This document shows positions 1-7,012 of a DNA stretch of 11,653 bases, piece after piece. The notes beneath the pieces are model-generated. The model made no database searches. It saw nothing but the letters and a program-made list of their open reading frames with translations, and had not been told where the DNA came from. Each line of letters begins with the position of its first letter. The stretch's first letter is position 1. The position numbers and the translations under genes are program-made. Source of the stretch: PZPK01 sp963974595 (GTDB taxonomy: Bacteria > Pseudomonadota > Gammaproteobacteria > Pseudomonadales > Oleiphilaceae); contig CAXBDA010000084.1 in assembly GCA_963974595.1 (NCBI GenBank), positions 1 to 11,653 of the forward strand. Direction: 5' to 3'.

Positions 1-768
1 GTATTTGATGATTTAACTAAGCAAGCTTGGGCATATCGTCAAATTTCATTGCTTCTTCGTCGCCCACCAGGTCGTGAAGCATATCCAGGTGATGTTTTCT
101 ATCTTCACTCACGTTTATTGGAGCGTGCATCACGGGTAAATGCGGATTACGTTGAAGCATTTACTAAGGGTGAAGTTAAAGGACAAACTGGTTCATTGAC
201 TGCTTTACCTATAATCGAAACACAAGGTGGTGATGTTTCAGCATTCGTTCCGACTAACGTAATTTCGATTACAGATGGTCAGATATTCCTTGAAACTAAC
301 CTATTCAACTCGGGTATTCGTCCGGCTATGAACGCAGGTGTTTCAGTATCGCGTGTGGGGGGGGCTGCACAGACTAAAATCATCAAGAAATTAGGTGGTA
401 GTGTTCGTTTAGCTTTAGCGCAGTACCGCGAATTGGCAGCATTTGCACAGTTTGCATCGGATCTAGATGAAGCAACACGTAAGCAGCTTGAGCATGGTCA
501 ACGTGTGACTGAGTTAATGAAACAGAAACAATATAGCCCGCAAAGCGTTGCAGAAATGGGTATTGTATTGTTTGCTGCAGACGGTGGTTTCTTAAATGAT
601 GTTCCTGTAAATAAAGTCGTTGATTTTGAAGAAGCAATGCTTTCTTACATGAACGCGGAACAAGCTTCTTTATTAGCTAAGATCAATGAAAAAGGTGATT
701 TCAACGATGAAATTGCTAATGGAATTCGATCTGCGCTCGAGACATTCAAGTCAACACAAACTTGGTAA
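1..768 (+). CDS. atpA: F1Fo ATP synthase subunit alpha, 3' part (5' end outside window)
   Basis: This is the C-terminal half (255 residues) of the alpha subunit of the F1 catalytic head at the cytoplasmic face of the inner membrane. The frame is open from base 1 and the usual length is about 513 residues, so roughly the first 258 are missing to the left. Conserved blocks seen: RQISLLLRRPPGREA, PGDVFYLHSRLLERA, GSLTALPIIETQ, FVPTNVISITDGQ and SVSRVGGAAQ. The Arg of SVSRVGG (bases 352-354) matches the arginine finger that alpha supplies to the catalytic site on beta (Arg376 in E. coli). The C-terminal helical domain follows and ends in the family-typical TQ(T/S)W. It heads the part of the atp operon seen here; the genes for a, c, b and delta are expected just upstream. 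An oddity is a run of eight G at 357-364, next to the arginine-finger codon, in a gene that otherwise prefers GGT for glycine. Confidence 0.98.
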   Translation, partial: VFDDLTKQAWAYRQISLLLRRPPGREAYPGDVFYLHSRLLERASRVNADYVEAFTKGEVKGQTGSLTALPIIETQGGDVSAFVPTNVISITDGQIFLETNLFNSGIRPAMNAGVSVSRVGGAAQTKIIKKLGGSVRLALAQYRELAAFAQFASDLDEATRKQLEHGQRVTELMKQKQYSPQSVAEMGIVLFAADGGFLNDVPVNKVVDFEEAMLSYMNAEQASLLAKINEKGDFNDEIANGIRSALETFKSTQTW

Positions 769-775
769 AACAATA

Positions 776-804
776 TTGAGGGAGTGAAATATTCACTTCC
801 TCAA
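776..804 (+). promoter_or_regulatory. Intercistronic stem-loop between atpA and atpG
   Basis: The 13-base arms TTGAGGGAGTGAA (776-788) and TTCACTTCCTCAA (792-804) pair fully with one G-U pair around a 3-base loop. The stem begins 7 bases after the atpA stop codon. No T-run follows, so it does not look like an intrinsic terminator. It is more likely an RNA stability or processing element. The fold is read from the sequence; its function is inferred. Confidence 0.7.
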
Positions 805-844
805 ATTTACCTGATAGTGAACAGGACTTTATAGGCGACATAAA

Positions 845-1705
845 ATGGCCGTTGGTAAAGAGATACGAAATCAGATTTCTAGTATCAAGAGTACGCAAAA
901 AATTACAAGCGCAATGCAAATGGTTGCAGCGAGTAAAATGCGTAAAGCTCAAGAGAGAATGAGTCTAGGCAAGCCTTATGCTGATAAAATTCGTTCGGTT
1001 GTAAGTCATCTTGCAAACGCGACACCGGAATATAATCACTTATATTTGCAAGAGCGTGAAATTAAACGTGTTGCATATATTGTTATATCTTCCGATCGAG
1101 GTTTATGTGGCGGTTTAAACGGTAATCTGTTTAAAAAAACCATTAAAGATATGAAAGCTTGGCATGATCAGGGCGTTGAAATAGATATTTGCGCTGTTGG
1201 TCAAAAAGCCATTTCTTTCTTTAAAAGTTATGGCGGAAACGTTGTTGCAGCAATAGGTCATCTTGGTGACCGACCTTCTGCGCACGACTTGATTGGTTCC
1301 GTTAAAGTAATGTTGGACGCTTACGATCAAGGTAAAATTGATCGGCTTTATGTTGTTTATAATGAATTTGTAAACACCATGACCCAGAGTCCTTCTATTG
1401 CTCAGTTGTTGCCATTGCAAGCTTCTGAAGAAGACTCGCTACAGCACCATTGGGATTATATTTATGAACCAGATGCTAAAGATTTATTAGATGGTTTATT
1501 AACAAGATATATAGAATCACAAGTATATCAGGGTGTTGTTGAAAATATTGCCTGCGAGCAAGCTGCTCGAATGGTCGCGATGAAAAGCGCTACCGATAAT
1601 GCTGGTGATATTATTAATGAACTTCAGTTGGTTTATAACAAAGCAAGACAAGCAGCTATTACTCAGGAAATATCTGAGATAGTTAGCGGTGCAGCAGCGG
1701 TTTAA
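845..1705 (+). CDS. atpG: F1Fo ATP synthase subunit gamma
   Basis: The gamma subunit is the central rotor shaft that couples proton-driven c-ring rotation to catalysis in the alpha3beta3 head. At 286 residues it is within one residue of the E. coli protein. The N-terminal coiled-coil helix carries the hallmark KITSAMQMVAASKMRKAQ. A central Rossmann-like domain contains SSDRGLCGGLN. The C-terminal helix carries ESQVYQGVVENIACEQAARM and ends in the typical EISEIVSGAAAV. The start at ATG 845 gives the usual MAVGKEIRNQI beginning. The Shine-Dalgarno sequence is weak (AGGCGA at 833-838, loosely spaced), in contrast to the strong site before atpD. This fits the need for one gamma per three beta. 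It lies 76 bases after atpA, with a stem-loop in the gap. Confidence 0.98.
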   Translation: MAVGKEIRNQISSIKSTQKITSAMQMVAASKMRKAQERMSLGKPYADKIRSVVSHLANATPEYNHLYLQEREIKRVAYIVISSDRGLCGGLNGNLFKKTIKDMKAWHDQGVEIDICAVGQKAISFFKSYGGNVVAAIGHLGDRPSAHDLIGSVKVMLDAYDQGKIDRLYVVYNEFVNTMTQSPSIAQLLPLQASEEDSLQHHWDYIYEPDAKDLLDGLLTRYIESQVYQGVVENIACEQAARMVAMKSATDNAGDIINELQLVYNKARQAAITQEISEIVSGAAAV

Positions 1706-1729
1706 ACTAAAGAATTTTACAGTTTTTAT

Positions 1730-1748
1730 AATATCGAAAATTGATATT
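1730..1748 (+). promoter_or_regulatory. Weak AT-rich inverted repeat between atpG and atpD
   Basis: AATATC (1730-1735) and GATATT (1743-1748) form a 6-base, AT-rich stem around a 7-base loop in the 74-base gap. It is much weaker than the hairpins after atpA and atpD and may have no role. The rest of the gap holds only the atpD ribosome binding site. Confidence 0.25.
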
Positions 1749-1766
1749 TAGAAGAATTTAATTTAA

Positions 1767-1772
1767 CGAGGA
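1767..1772 (+). promoter_or_regulatory. Ribosome binding site of atpD
   Basis: CGAGGA lies 7 bases before the ATG at 1780. This is a strong, well-spaced site that supports the chosen start and is consistent with high beta-subunit synthesis. Confidence 0.7.
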
Positions 1773-1779
1773 ACCGATC

Positions 1780-3177
1780 ATGAGTAGCGGAAGTATCGTA
1801 CAAATCATAGGGGCGGTCATCGATGTCGAATTCGCACGTGATTCTGTACCTAATGTATATGATGCATTGAATGTAGACGGTAGCGAAACCACCCTTGAAG
1901 TTCAACAGCAGCTTGGTGATGGTATTGTTCGTACTATCGCAATGGGTAGTACTGAAGGTCTTAAACGTGGTCTTTTAGTATCAAATACAGGTGCGCCAAT
2001 TTCTGTACCGGTAGGTGTAGAAACTTTGGGACGTATTATGGACGTCCTAGGTAGACCTATTGATGAACGTGGTGATATTGGTGAACAAGAACGTATGCCT
2101 ATTCACCGTAAAGCGCCCACTTATGCAGAACAAGCTGCATCAGCAGAGTTATTAGAAACAGGCATTAAGGTTATCGACCTTGTTTGCCCGTTTGCTAAGG
2201 GTGGTAAGGTTGGTTTATTCGGTGGTGCGGGTGTAGGTAAAACCGTAAACATGATGGAATTGATCAATAATATCGCACTTAAGCATTCAGGTTTATCTGT
2301 ATTTGCTGGCGTTGGTGAGCGTACTCGTGAGGGTAATGACTTTTACCATGAAATGCAGGAAGCAGGTGTTGTAAATCTTGATGAGCCTACTAAGTCTAAA
2401 GTAGCTATGGTTTATGGTCAGATGAATGAACCTCCTGGAAACAGGCTGCGTGTCGCATTGACAGGTCTAACAATGGCTGAAAAGTTCCGTGATGAAGGTA
2501 AAGATGTATTATTGTTTGTTGATAATATTTATCGTTACACCTTAGCGGGAACAGAAGTATCAGCACTGCTAGGTCGTATGCCTTCAGCCGTTGGTTATCA
2601 GCCTACTTTGGCTGAAGAAATGGGTGTTCTTCAAGAGCGTATTACATCTACAAAAAATGGATCTATTACCTCGATTCAGGCGGTATACGTACCAGCAGAT
2701 GACTTGACAGACCCTTCTCCAGCAACAACATTCTCTCACCTAGATGCGACTGTTGTACTGAGCCGTGATATTGCTTCAAAAGGTATTTATCCTGCAATTG
2801 ATCCACTTGACTCAACGTCTCGTCAGCTTGATCCATTAATTATTGGTCAAGAGCATTATGATGTGGCACGTGGTGTTCAAACAGTTCTTCAGCGTTATGC
2901 AGAGCTTAAAGATATCATTGCAATTTTGGGTATGGATGAGCTTTCTGAGGACGATAAGCAAACAGTTGCCCGAGCACGTAAAATTGAACGTTATTTATCT
3001 CAGCCATTTCACGTTGCTGAGGTATTTACCGGTTCTCCTGGTAAATATGTATCGCTTAAAGATACGATTCGTGGTTTCCAGGGTATCTTGGATGGCGAAT
3101 ATGATACTCTACCAGAGCAGGCGTTTTATATGGTTGGTTCTATCGACGAAGCCGTCGAGAAAGCCAAAAAAATGTAA
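1780..3177 (+). CDS. atpD: F1Fo ATP synthase subunit beta
   Basis: The catalytic beta subunit binds and hydrolyses or synthesises ATP in the F1 head. It has 465 residues, against about 460 in E. coli. An N-terminal beta-barrel domain comes first (about 1-80). The P-loop GGAGVGKT lies at 148-155 (Lys154, Thr155), and the catalytic glutamate is in GERTR (Glu180). The Walker B region is LLFVDNIYRYT, followed by LLGRMPSAVGYQPTLA and the ADDLTDPSPATTF loop. The C-terminal helix-turn-helix that contacts gamma and epsilon carries DELSEDD at 386-392, where many relatives have DELSEED; this is a conservative change. The protein ends SIDEAVEKAKKM, as expected. It starts at ATG 1780 with a strong ribosome binding site. 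All catalytic residues that I can place are present. Confidence 0.99.
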   Translation: MSSGSIVQIIGAVIDVEFARDSVPNVYDALNVDGSETTLEVQQQLGDGIVRTIAMGSTEGLKRGLLVSNTGAPISVPVGVETLGRIMDVLGRPIDERGDIGEQERMPIHRKAPTYAEQAASAELLETGIKVIDLVCPFAKGGKVGLFGGAGVGKTVNMMELINNIALKHSGLSVFAGVGERTREGNDFYHEMQEAGVVNLDEPTKSKVAMVYGQMNEPPGNRLRVALTGLTMAEKFRDEGKDVLLFVDNIYRYTLAGTEVSALLGRMPSAVGYQPTLAEEMGVLQERITSTKNGSITSIQAVYVPADDLTDPSPATTFSHLDATVVLSRDIASKGIYPAIDPLDSTSRQLDPLIIGQEHYDVARGVQTVLQRYAELKDIIAILGMDELSEDDKQTVARARKIERYLSQPFHVAEVFTGSPGKYVSLKDTIRGFQGILDGEYDTLPEQAFYMVGSIDEAVEKAKKM

Positions 3178-3191
3178 TTCATCTTTAAACC

Positions 3192-3216
3192 AAAGGGCAT
3201 CATTTTGATGCTCTTT
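3192..3216 (+). promoter_or_regulatory. Intercistronic stem-loop between atpD and atpC
   Basis: AAAGGGCATCA (3192-3202) pairs with TGATGCTCTTT (3206-3216) over 11 pairs, including one G-U, around a TTT loop. It begins 15 bases after the atpD stop and ends about 9 bases before the atpC ribosome binding site. No U-tract follows, so a terminator is unlikely. It could protect the upstream message from 3' exonucleases or reduce ribosome loading on atpC. Confidence 0.65.
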
Positions 3217-3224
3217 AGTCTATT

Positions 3225-3230
3225 CAGGAA
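3225..3230 (+). promoter_or_regulatory. Ribosome binding site deciding the atpC start
   Basis: CAGGAA sits directly against a TTG at 3231 but six bases before the ATG at 3237. Normal spacing therefore favours the ATG, which also gives the usual epsilon-subunit length. Confidence 0.65.
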
Positions 3231-3236
3231 TTGAAA

Positions 3237-3656
3237 ATGGGTATAAGCGTGCATTGTGATATCGTTAGTGCCGAAGAATCAATTTATTCAGGTTTAGTAG
3301 AGCTTGTCGTTGCGACAGGTGAGCTAGGTGATTTGGGTATTGCCCCAGGTCATACACCGCTAATGACTAGATTGAAGCCTGGCCCGGTTCGAATCATTAA
3401 ACAAGGCGGTGAAGAAGAAGTTTTCTATGTTTCTGGTGGTTACTTAGAAGCTCAGCCCAATATCGTGACTATCTTATCAGATAGTGCACAACGAGCTGAT
3501 GATCTAGATGAAGCTGCTGCGCTTGAAGCACAGAAAGAAGCTGAAAAAGAGTTCGTTAATCAATCTGGTGAGGTTGATTATTCAAGGGCAGCTGCCCAGT
3601 TAGCTGAGGCATCTGCTAGATTACGAACTATTCAGCAACTTCGTAGAAAACACTAA
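3237..3656 (+). CDS. atpC: F1Fo ATP synthase subunit epsilon
   Basis: The epsilon subunit sits on the gamma stalk and acts as an autoinhibitor of ATP hydrolysis through its mobile C-terminal helices. From ATG 3237 it has 139 residues, the same length as the E. coli protein. The N-terminal beta-sandwich is recognised by CDIVSAEESIYSGL, LGIAPGHTPLMTRLKPG, VFYVSGGYLEAQPN and VTILSDSA. The C-terminal two-helix hairpin begins at DLDEAAALEAQKEAEK and ends in LRTIQQLRRKH. A TTG six bases upstream (3231) could add two residues but lies too close to the ribosome binding site. It is the last gene of the atp operon, and a strong terminator begins 25 bases after its stop. Confidence 0.97.
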   Translation: MGISVHCDIVSAEESIYSGLVELVVATGELGDLGIAPGHTPLMTRLKPGPVRIIKQGGEEEVFYVSGGYLEAQPNIVTILSDSAQRADDLDEAAALEAQKEAEKEFVNQSGEVDYSRAAAQLAEASARLRTIQQLRRKH

Positions 3657-3680
3657 TATTTAAATTGATATTAAATATAA

Positions 3681-3713
3681 TGAAAAAAGGCAGCTTTGAG
3701 CTGCCTTTTTTCA
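3681..3713 (+). terminator. Rho-independent terminator of the atp operon
   Basis: TGAAAAAAGGCAGCT (3681-3695) and AGCTGCCTTTTTTCA (3699-3713) form a perfect 15-pair stem around a TTG loop. The GC core GGCAGC is flanked by six A on one side and six T on the other, so it can act in both directions. It lies between atpC and glmU and probably separates the two transcription units. Only 48 bases then remain before the glmU start. I see no convincing sigma-70 promoter in them, so some glmU transcription may come from read-through or from a promoter overlapping the terminator. Confidence 0.93.
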
Positions 3714-3761
3714 TTTATCGGCTACACTCCAATAAAATTATTTTACGATAGAAGGGTATCT

Positions 3762-5120
3762 ATGAGTTTACATATTGTCATTTTAGCTGCCGGGCAAGGC
3801 TCGCGAATGAAATCGGATCTTCCAAAAGTGCTGCATAAGATTGCTGGTAAACCGATGTTGCAACATGTTGTAGATACTGTAAGCCAGCTGGATGCAGAGG
3901 GCATTCATATAATCATTGGCCATGGTGCTGAGATGGTTAAGGATAATATCGCAGGTGATGTGAATTGGTGTTATCAGGAAGAGCAGCTTGGAACAGGGCA
4001 TGCCGTTGCTCAAGCCTTGCCGAGTATTCCAGCAGATAGCCAAGTATTAATTTTGTATGGTGATGTTCCCTTAATTTCTATAAATACTTTGTCTTCTCTA
4101 TTGAATGGTTCGGATGAAGATAATATCGCTTTGCTCACTGTAGCGCTTGAAAATCCGGCAGGCTACGGAAGAATTATTCGAAATTTTGAAGGTAATATTA
4201 AAGCTATTATTGAAGAAAAAGATGCCAGTGAAGAAGTAAAAGATATTACCGAAGTAAATACAGGTATTCTCGCGTTAACATCCAATCAGCTGCATAAATA
4301 TATTCCCCTTTTAGGCAATAATAATGCTCAAGGTGAATATTATCTAACTGATTTAATTGCTTTGGCTAATAAATTTGGGAACAAGATTAAAGCACACCAC
4401 CCTCAATTTGAGCAAGAAGTACAAGGTGTTAACAACCGATTACAGCTATGTGAATTGGAGTGTTGGTATCAAAGCCGTATGGCAGAAGAGTTAATGATAA
4501 GTGGTGTGACACTTTATGACCCTCAGCGTATTGATGTCCGAGGTTCATTGAACTGTGGCAAAGATGTTGAGATTGATGTTAATTGTATTTTTATCGGCGA
4601 AGTGGAACTTGGATCTAATGTTAAGATCGGTGCAAACTGCATTATTGAGGATAGTCGTATTGGCTCAAATACCACGGTATTTGCCAATACGCTGATTCAA
4701 GATACAGAAATTCTCGAATCAGTCTCTATTGGTCCGTTTGCCAGATTAAGACCTGGCACTAAATTAGAAAATAACTCTAAAGTAGGCAATTTTGTTGAAA
4801 CAAAAAAGACGGTACTTGGAGAAGGCAGTAAAATAAATCACCTAAGCTACGTAGGTGATGCCTTGATAGGCAAAAAAGTAAATGTGGGTGCTGGTACCAT
4901 CACCTGTAATTATGATGGTGTAAATAAATTTAAAACAGAAATCGCTGACGGTGTATTTGTTGGCTCCAATACCTCTCTTGTCGCACCCGTTAAAATTGCT
5001 GAAAATGCCACCATTGGTGCCGGTTCAACAATTAATAAAGAAGTTGAAAAAGAACAACTAGCGATAGCTAGAGCTAAGCAAAAGAATATTAATAGCTGGC
5101 AGCGTCCGACTAAAAAATAA
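3762..5120 (+). CDS. glmU: Bifunctional N-acetylglucosamine-1-phosphate uridyltransferase / glucosamine-1-phosphate acetyltransferase
   Basis: GlmU makes UDP-GlcNAc in the cytoplasm. Its C-terminal domain acetylates glucosamine-1-phosphate with acetyl-CoA, and its N-terminal domain transfers UMP from UTP. It has 452 residues, against 456 in E. coli. The pyrophosphorylase domain (about 1-225) has the nucleotide loop LAAGQGSRM (8-16) with Lys22, QLGTGHA, the metal-binding Asp101 in YGDVP, GYGRI, EVNTG and Asn224. The left-handed beta-helix acyltransferase domain (about 250-452) shows hexapeptide repeats, RLRPG (328-332), the expected catalytic His360 in KINHLSYVGDA, and NVGAGTITCNYDG. The start at ATG 3762 follows GAAGGG at 3751-3756. 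An in-frame ATG at 3696 lies inside the terminator hairpin and would add residues foreign to the family. glmS follows 29 bases downstream, probably cotranscribed. Confidence 0.98.
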   Translation: MSLHIVILAAGQGSRMKSDLPKVLHKIAGKPMLQHVVDTVSQLDAEGIHIIIGHGAEMVKDNIAGDVNWCYQEEQLGTGHAVAQALPSIPADSQVLILYGDVPLISINTLSSLLNGSDEDNIALLTVALENPAGYGRIIRNFEGNIKAIIEEKDASEEVKDITEVNTGILALTSNQLHKYIPLLGNNNAQGEYYLTDLIALANKFGNKIKAHHPQFEQEVQGVNNRLQLCELECWYQSRMAEELMISGVTLYDPQRIDVRGSLNCGKDVEIDVNCIFIGEVELGSNVKIGANCIIEDSRIGSNTTVFANTLIQDTEILESVSIGPFARLRPGTKLENNSKVGNFVETKKTVLGEGSKINHLSYVGDALIGKKVNVGAGTITCNYDGVNKFKTEIADGVFVGSNTSLVAPVKIAENATIGAGSTINKEVEKEQLAIARAKQKNINSWQRPTKK

Positions 5121-5149
5121 ATTTAGAAAATAAGTTAAAAGGAAAAAAC

Positions 5150-6982
5150 ATGTGCGGAATAGTGGGTGCAGTAGCACAAAGAGATGTTTCAGCTATTTTA
5201 TTAGAGGGCTTAAAGCGTCTTGAATATCGTGGATATGACTCTGCCGGGATTGCTTTAATCCAAAGAAATGGAGATTTTCTACGTGTCCGACGAAATGGTA
5301 AAGTTCAAAGTCTAGCGGATGCCCTGGAAAAGTATAATCATGAAGGCGGTATAGGAATCGCTCATACACGTTGGGCTACACATGGTAAACCAAGCGAAGA
5401 AAATGCGCACCCGCATATTTCTTCTGAGTCCGTTGCTGTTGTCCATAATGGTATTATCGAAAATCATCATAAGCTAAGGGAAATGCTTCAGAAAAAAGGC
5501 TATGTCTTCACTTCTGATACAGATACAGAAGTCATTGCTCACTTGGTAAATGAAGAAAAAAAGCATCATCCCGATCTATTATCTGCATTCCAGGCAACAG
5601 TTAAACAGCTAGAAGGTGCCTATGGTGCGGTCGTGATGGACATGAATGATCCAGATCGCTTAATAGCCGCTCGATCAGGTAGTCCATTAGTTATCGGGTA
5701 TGGGCTGGGTGAAAATTTCCTTGCATCAGATCAACTTGCACTATTGCCAGTTACCAATCGTTTTGCGTATCTTGAAGAAGGTGATATTGCTGAACTCACG
5801 AGAGAAGGTGTGCAAATTTATAATGAGGTTGGCCAAAAGGTCGAGCGTGTCATAAAAGAATCAGACATTACTCATGATGCTGGCGATAAAGGCCCTTATA
5901 AACATTACATGCTTAAAGAAATCTATGAACAGCCAATTGCAATTAAAAATACCTTAGAAGGCAGAATCGTAGATGGAGAGATAAATATATCGGCCTTTGG
6001 TGAAAAAGCTGAAAGTATCCTGTCAGGAATTGAACATGTTCAAATTATTGCATGTGGTACCAGTTATCATTCGGGAATGGTTGCACGTTATTGGTTTGAA
6101 GAAATCGCAGGCATACCTTGTAGTGTCGAAATTGCCTCTGAATTTAGATATCGAAAGTCCGTTGTGCATAAAAACTCATTAATAGTGACGATATCCCAAT
6201 CTGGTGAAACAGCCGATACCTTGGCAGCATTACGTTTAGCAAAAAAAATAGGCTATAAAGCAAGCCTGACTATCTGCAATGTTCCTGGTTCATCTTTAGT
6301 AAGGGAATCAGATTTAGTTTATATGATGAACGCGGGTGCAGAAATTGGTGTTGCTTCAACGAAGGCGTTTACTGTCCAACTTACAGGATTGTTACTGTTA
6401 GTATTATCAATTGCTAAATACCAACAACTGAGTAAAGAGCAAGAAAAGGCCATTATAAATTCACTACTTACTTTACCGGCAAAAATTGAACAGACCCTGG
6501 ATATGGATAGCTTAATTAAGCGAGTCGCTGATGACTTTTCTGATAAGCAGCACAGTCTCTTTTTAGGTCGTGGCGAGCAGTACCCTGTTGCGATGGAAGG
6601 TGCCCTTAAATTAAAAGAAATATCCTATATTCATGCCGAAGCCTATGCGGCTGGTGAATTAAAACATGGCCCTCTTGCCTTAATAGATGCTGATATGCCC
6701 GTTATCGTGGTGGCACCTAACAATGAATTATTAGAAAAGTTACATTCAAATGTAGAAGAAGTTAGAGCAAGAGGTGGGCTCATGTACGTCTTTGCCGATA
6801 AGCAAGCTCACTTTCAAAGTGATGAAACAATGAAGGTCTTAGATGTGCCTCATTGTGAAGATGTGATTGCACCGATAGTCTATACGATACCGCTGCAACT
6901 GCTTAGTTACCATGTTGCATTGATCAAAGGCACAGATGTAGACCAACCCAGAAACTTGGCTAAATCCGTGACAGTTGAATAA
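5150..6982 (+). CDS. glmS: Glutamine--fructose-6-phosphate aminotransferase (isomerizing)
   Basis: GlmS catalyses the first step of hexosamine synthesis: fructose-6-phosphate plus glutamine gives glucosamine-6-phosphate plus glutamate. It has 610 residues, against 609 in E. coli. It begins MCGIVGAV, so removal of Met exposes the N-terminal nucleophile cysteine of the glutaminase domain. That domain also shows EYRGYDSAGIA, HTRWATHGKPSEENAHPH and VVHNGIIEN. Two SIS sugar-isomerase domains follow, with CGTSYHSG, SQSGETADT, GSSLVRESD, STKAFT and AEAYAAGELKHGPLALI, and the C-terminal PRNLAKSVTVE carries the active-site lysine (Lys605 here, Lys603 in E. coli numbering). A good AGGA site precedes ATG 5150. 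I see no upstream ribozyme or riboswitch; the gap to glmU is only 29 bases. No terminator follows before the convergent gene. The 3' end is the target recognised by Tn7. Confidence 0.99.
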   Translation: MCGIVGAVAQRDVSAILLEGLKRLEYRGYDSAGIALIQRNGDFLRVRRNGKVQSLADALEKYNHEGGIGIAHTRWATHGKPSEENAHPHISSESVAVVHNGIIENHHKLREMLQKKGYVFTSDTDTEVIAHLVNEEKKHHPDLLSAFQATVKQLEGAYGAVVMDMNDPDRLIAARSGSPLVIGYGLGENFLASDQLALLPVTNRFAYLEEGDIAELTREGVQIYNEVGQKVERVIKESDITHDAGDKGPYKHYMLKEIYEQPIAIKNTLEGRIVDGEINISAFGEKAESILSGIEHVQIIACGTSYHSGMVARYWFEEIAGIPCSVEIASEFRYRKSVVHKNSLIVTISQSGETADTLAALRLAKKIGYKASLTICNVPGSSLVRESDLVYMMNAGAEIGVASTKAFTVQLTGLLLLVLSIAKYQQLSKEQEKAIINSLLTLPAKIEQTLDMDSLIKRVADDFSDKQHSLFLGRGEQYPVAMEGALKLKEISYIHAEAYAAGELKHGPLALIDADMPVIVVAPNNELLEKLHSNVEEVRARGGLMYVFADKQAHFQSDETMKVLDVPHCEDVIAPIVYTIPLQLLSYHVALIKGTDVDQPRNLAKSVTVE

Positions 6983-7012
6983 ATTTAAGGTTTGAATACG
7001 GTTGTAGTTTGA
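6945..7012 (+). other. Predicted Tn7 attachment region (attTn7), unoccupied
   Basis: Tn7 TnsD recognises the conserved last roughly 36 bases of the glmS coding region, and insertion falls about 25 bases beyond the stop codon. The conserved coding end (PRNLAKSVTVE) is intact here. The predicted insertion point, around 7005-7010, lies inside the 3' end of the convergent small gene. No Tn7-like end or gene is seen, so the site appears empty. This is inferred from family knowledge, not from a measured match. Confidence 0.45.

Noticed and set aside
776..804. Intrinsic terminator inside the atp operon
   Set aside because: No T-run follows the stem, and essential cotranscribed genes lie directly downstream.
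1115..1420. Minus-strand ORF of about 100 codons opposite atpG
   Set aside because: Antisense to a conserved gene, with no recognisable domain and no promoter or ribosome binding site; a shadow of atpG codon usage.
2935..2955. Altered DELSEED motif in the beta subunit (DELSEDD) as a functional novelty
   Set aside because: Glu to Asp at one position keeps the charge, and such variation is known to be tolerated in this motif.
2843..3208. Long alternative-frame ORF on the plus strand overlapping the end of atpD (121 codons)
   Set aside because: It lies almost wholly inside the highly conserved atpD frame, has a composition typical of a frame-shifted translation, and has no convincing ribosome binding site.
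3696..3761. Upstream extension of glmU from an earlier in-frame ATG
   Set aside because: That ATG lies in the terminator hairpin, and the extra 22 residues do not match GlmU. The ATG at 3762 has a good ribosome binding site and gives the normal length.
5121..5149. glmS ribozyme/riboswitch or small-RNA-regulated leader before glmS
   Set aside because: The glmU-glmS gap is only 29 bases of A-rich sequence, with no structure that could form the ribozyme; that ribozyme is also characteristic of Gram-positive bacteria.
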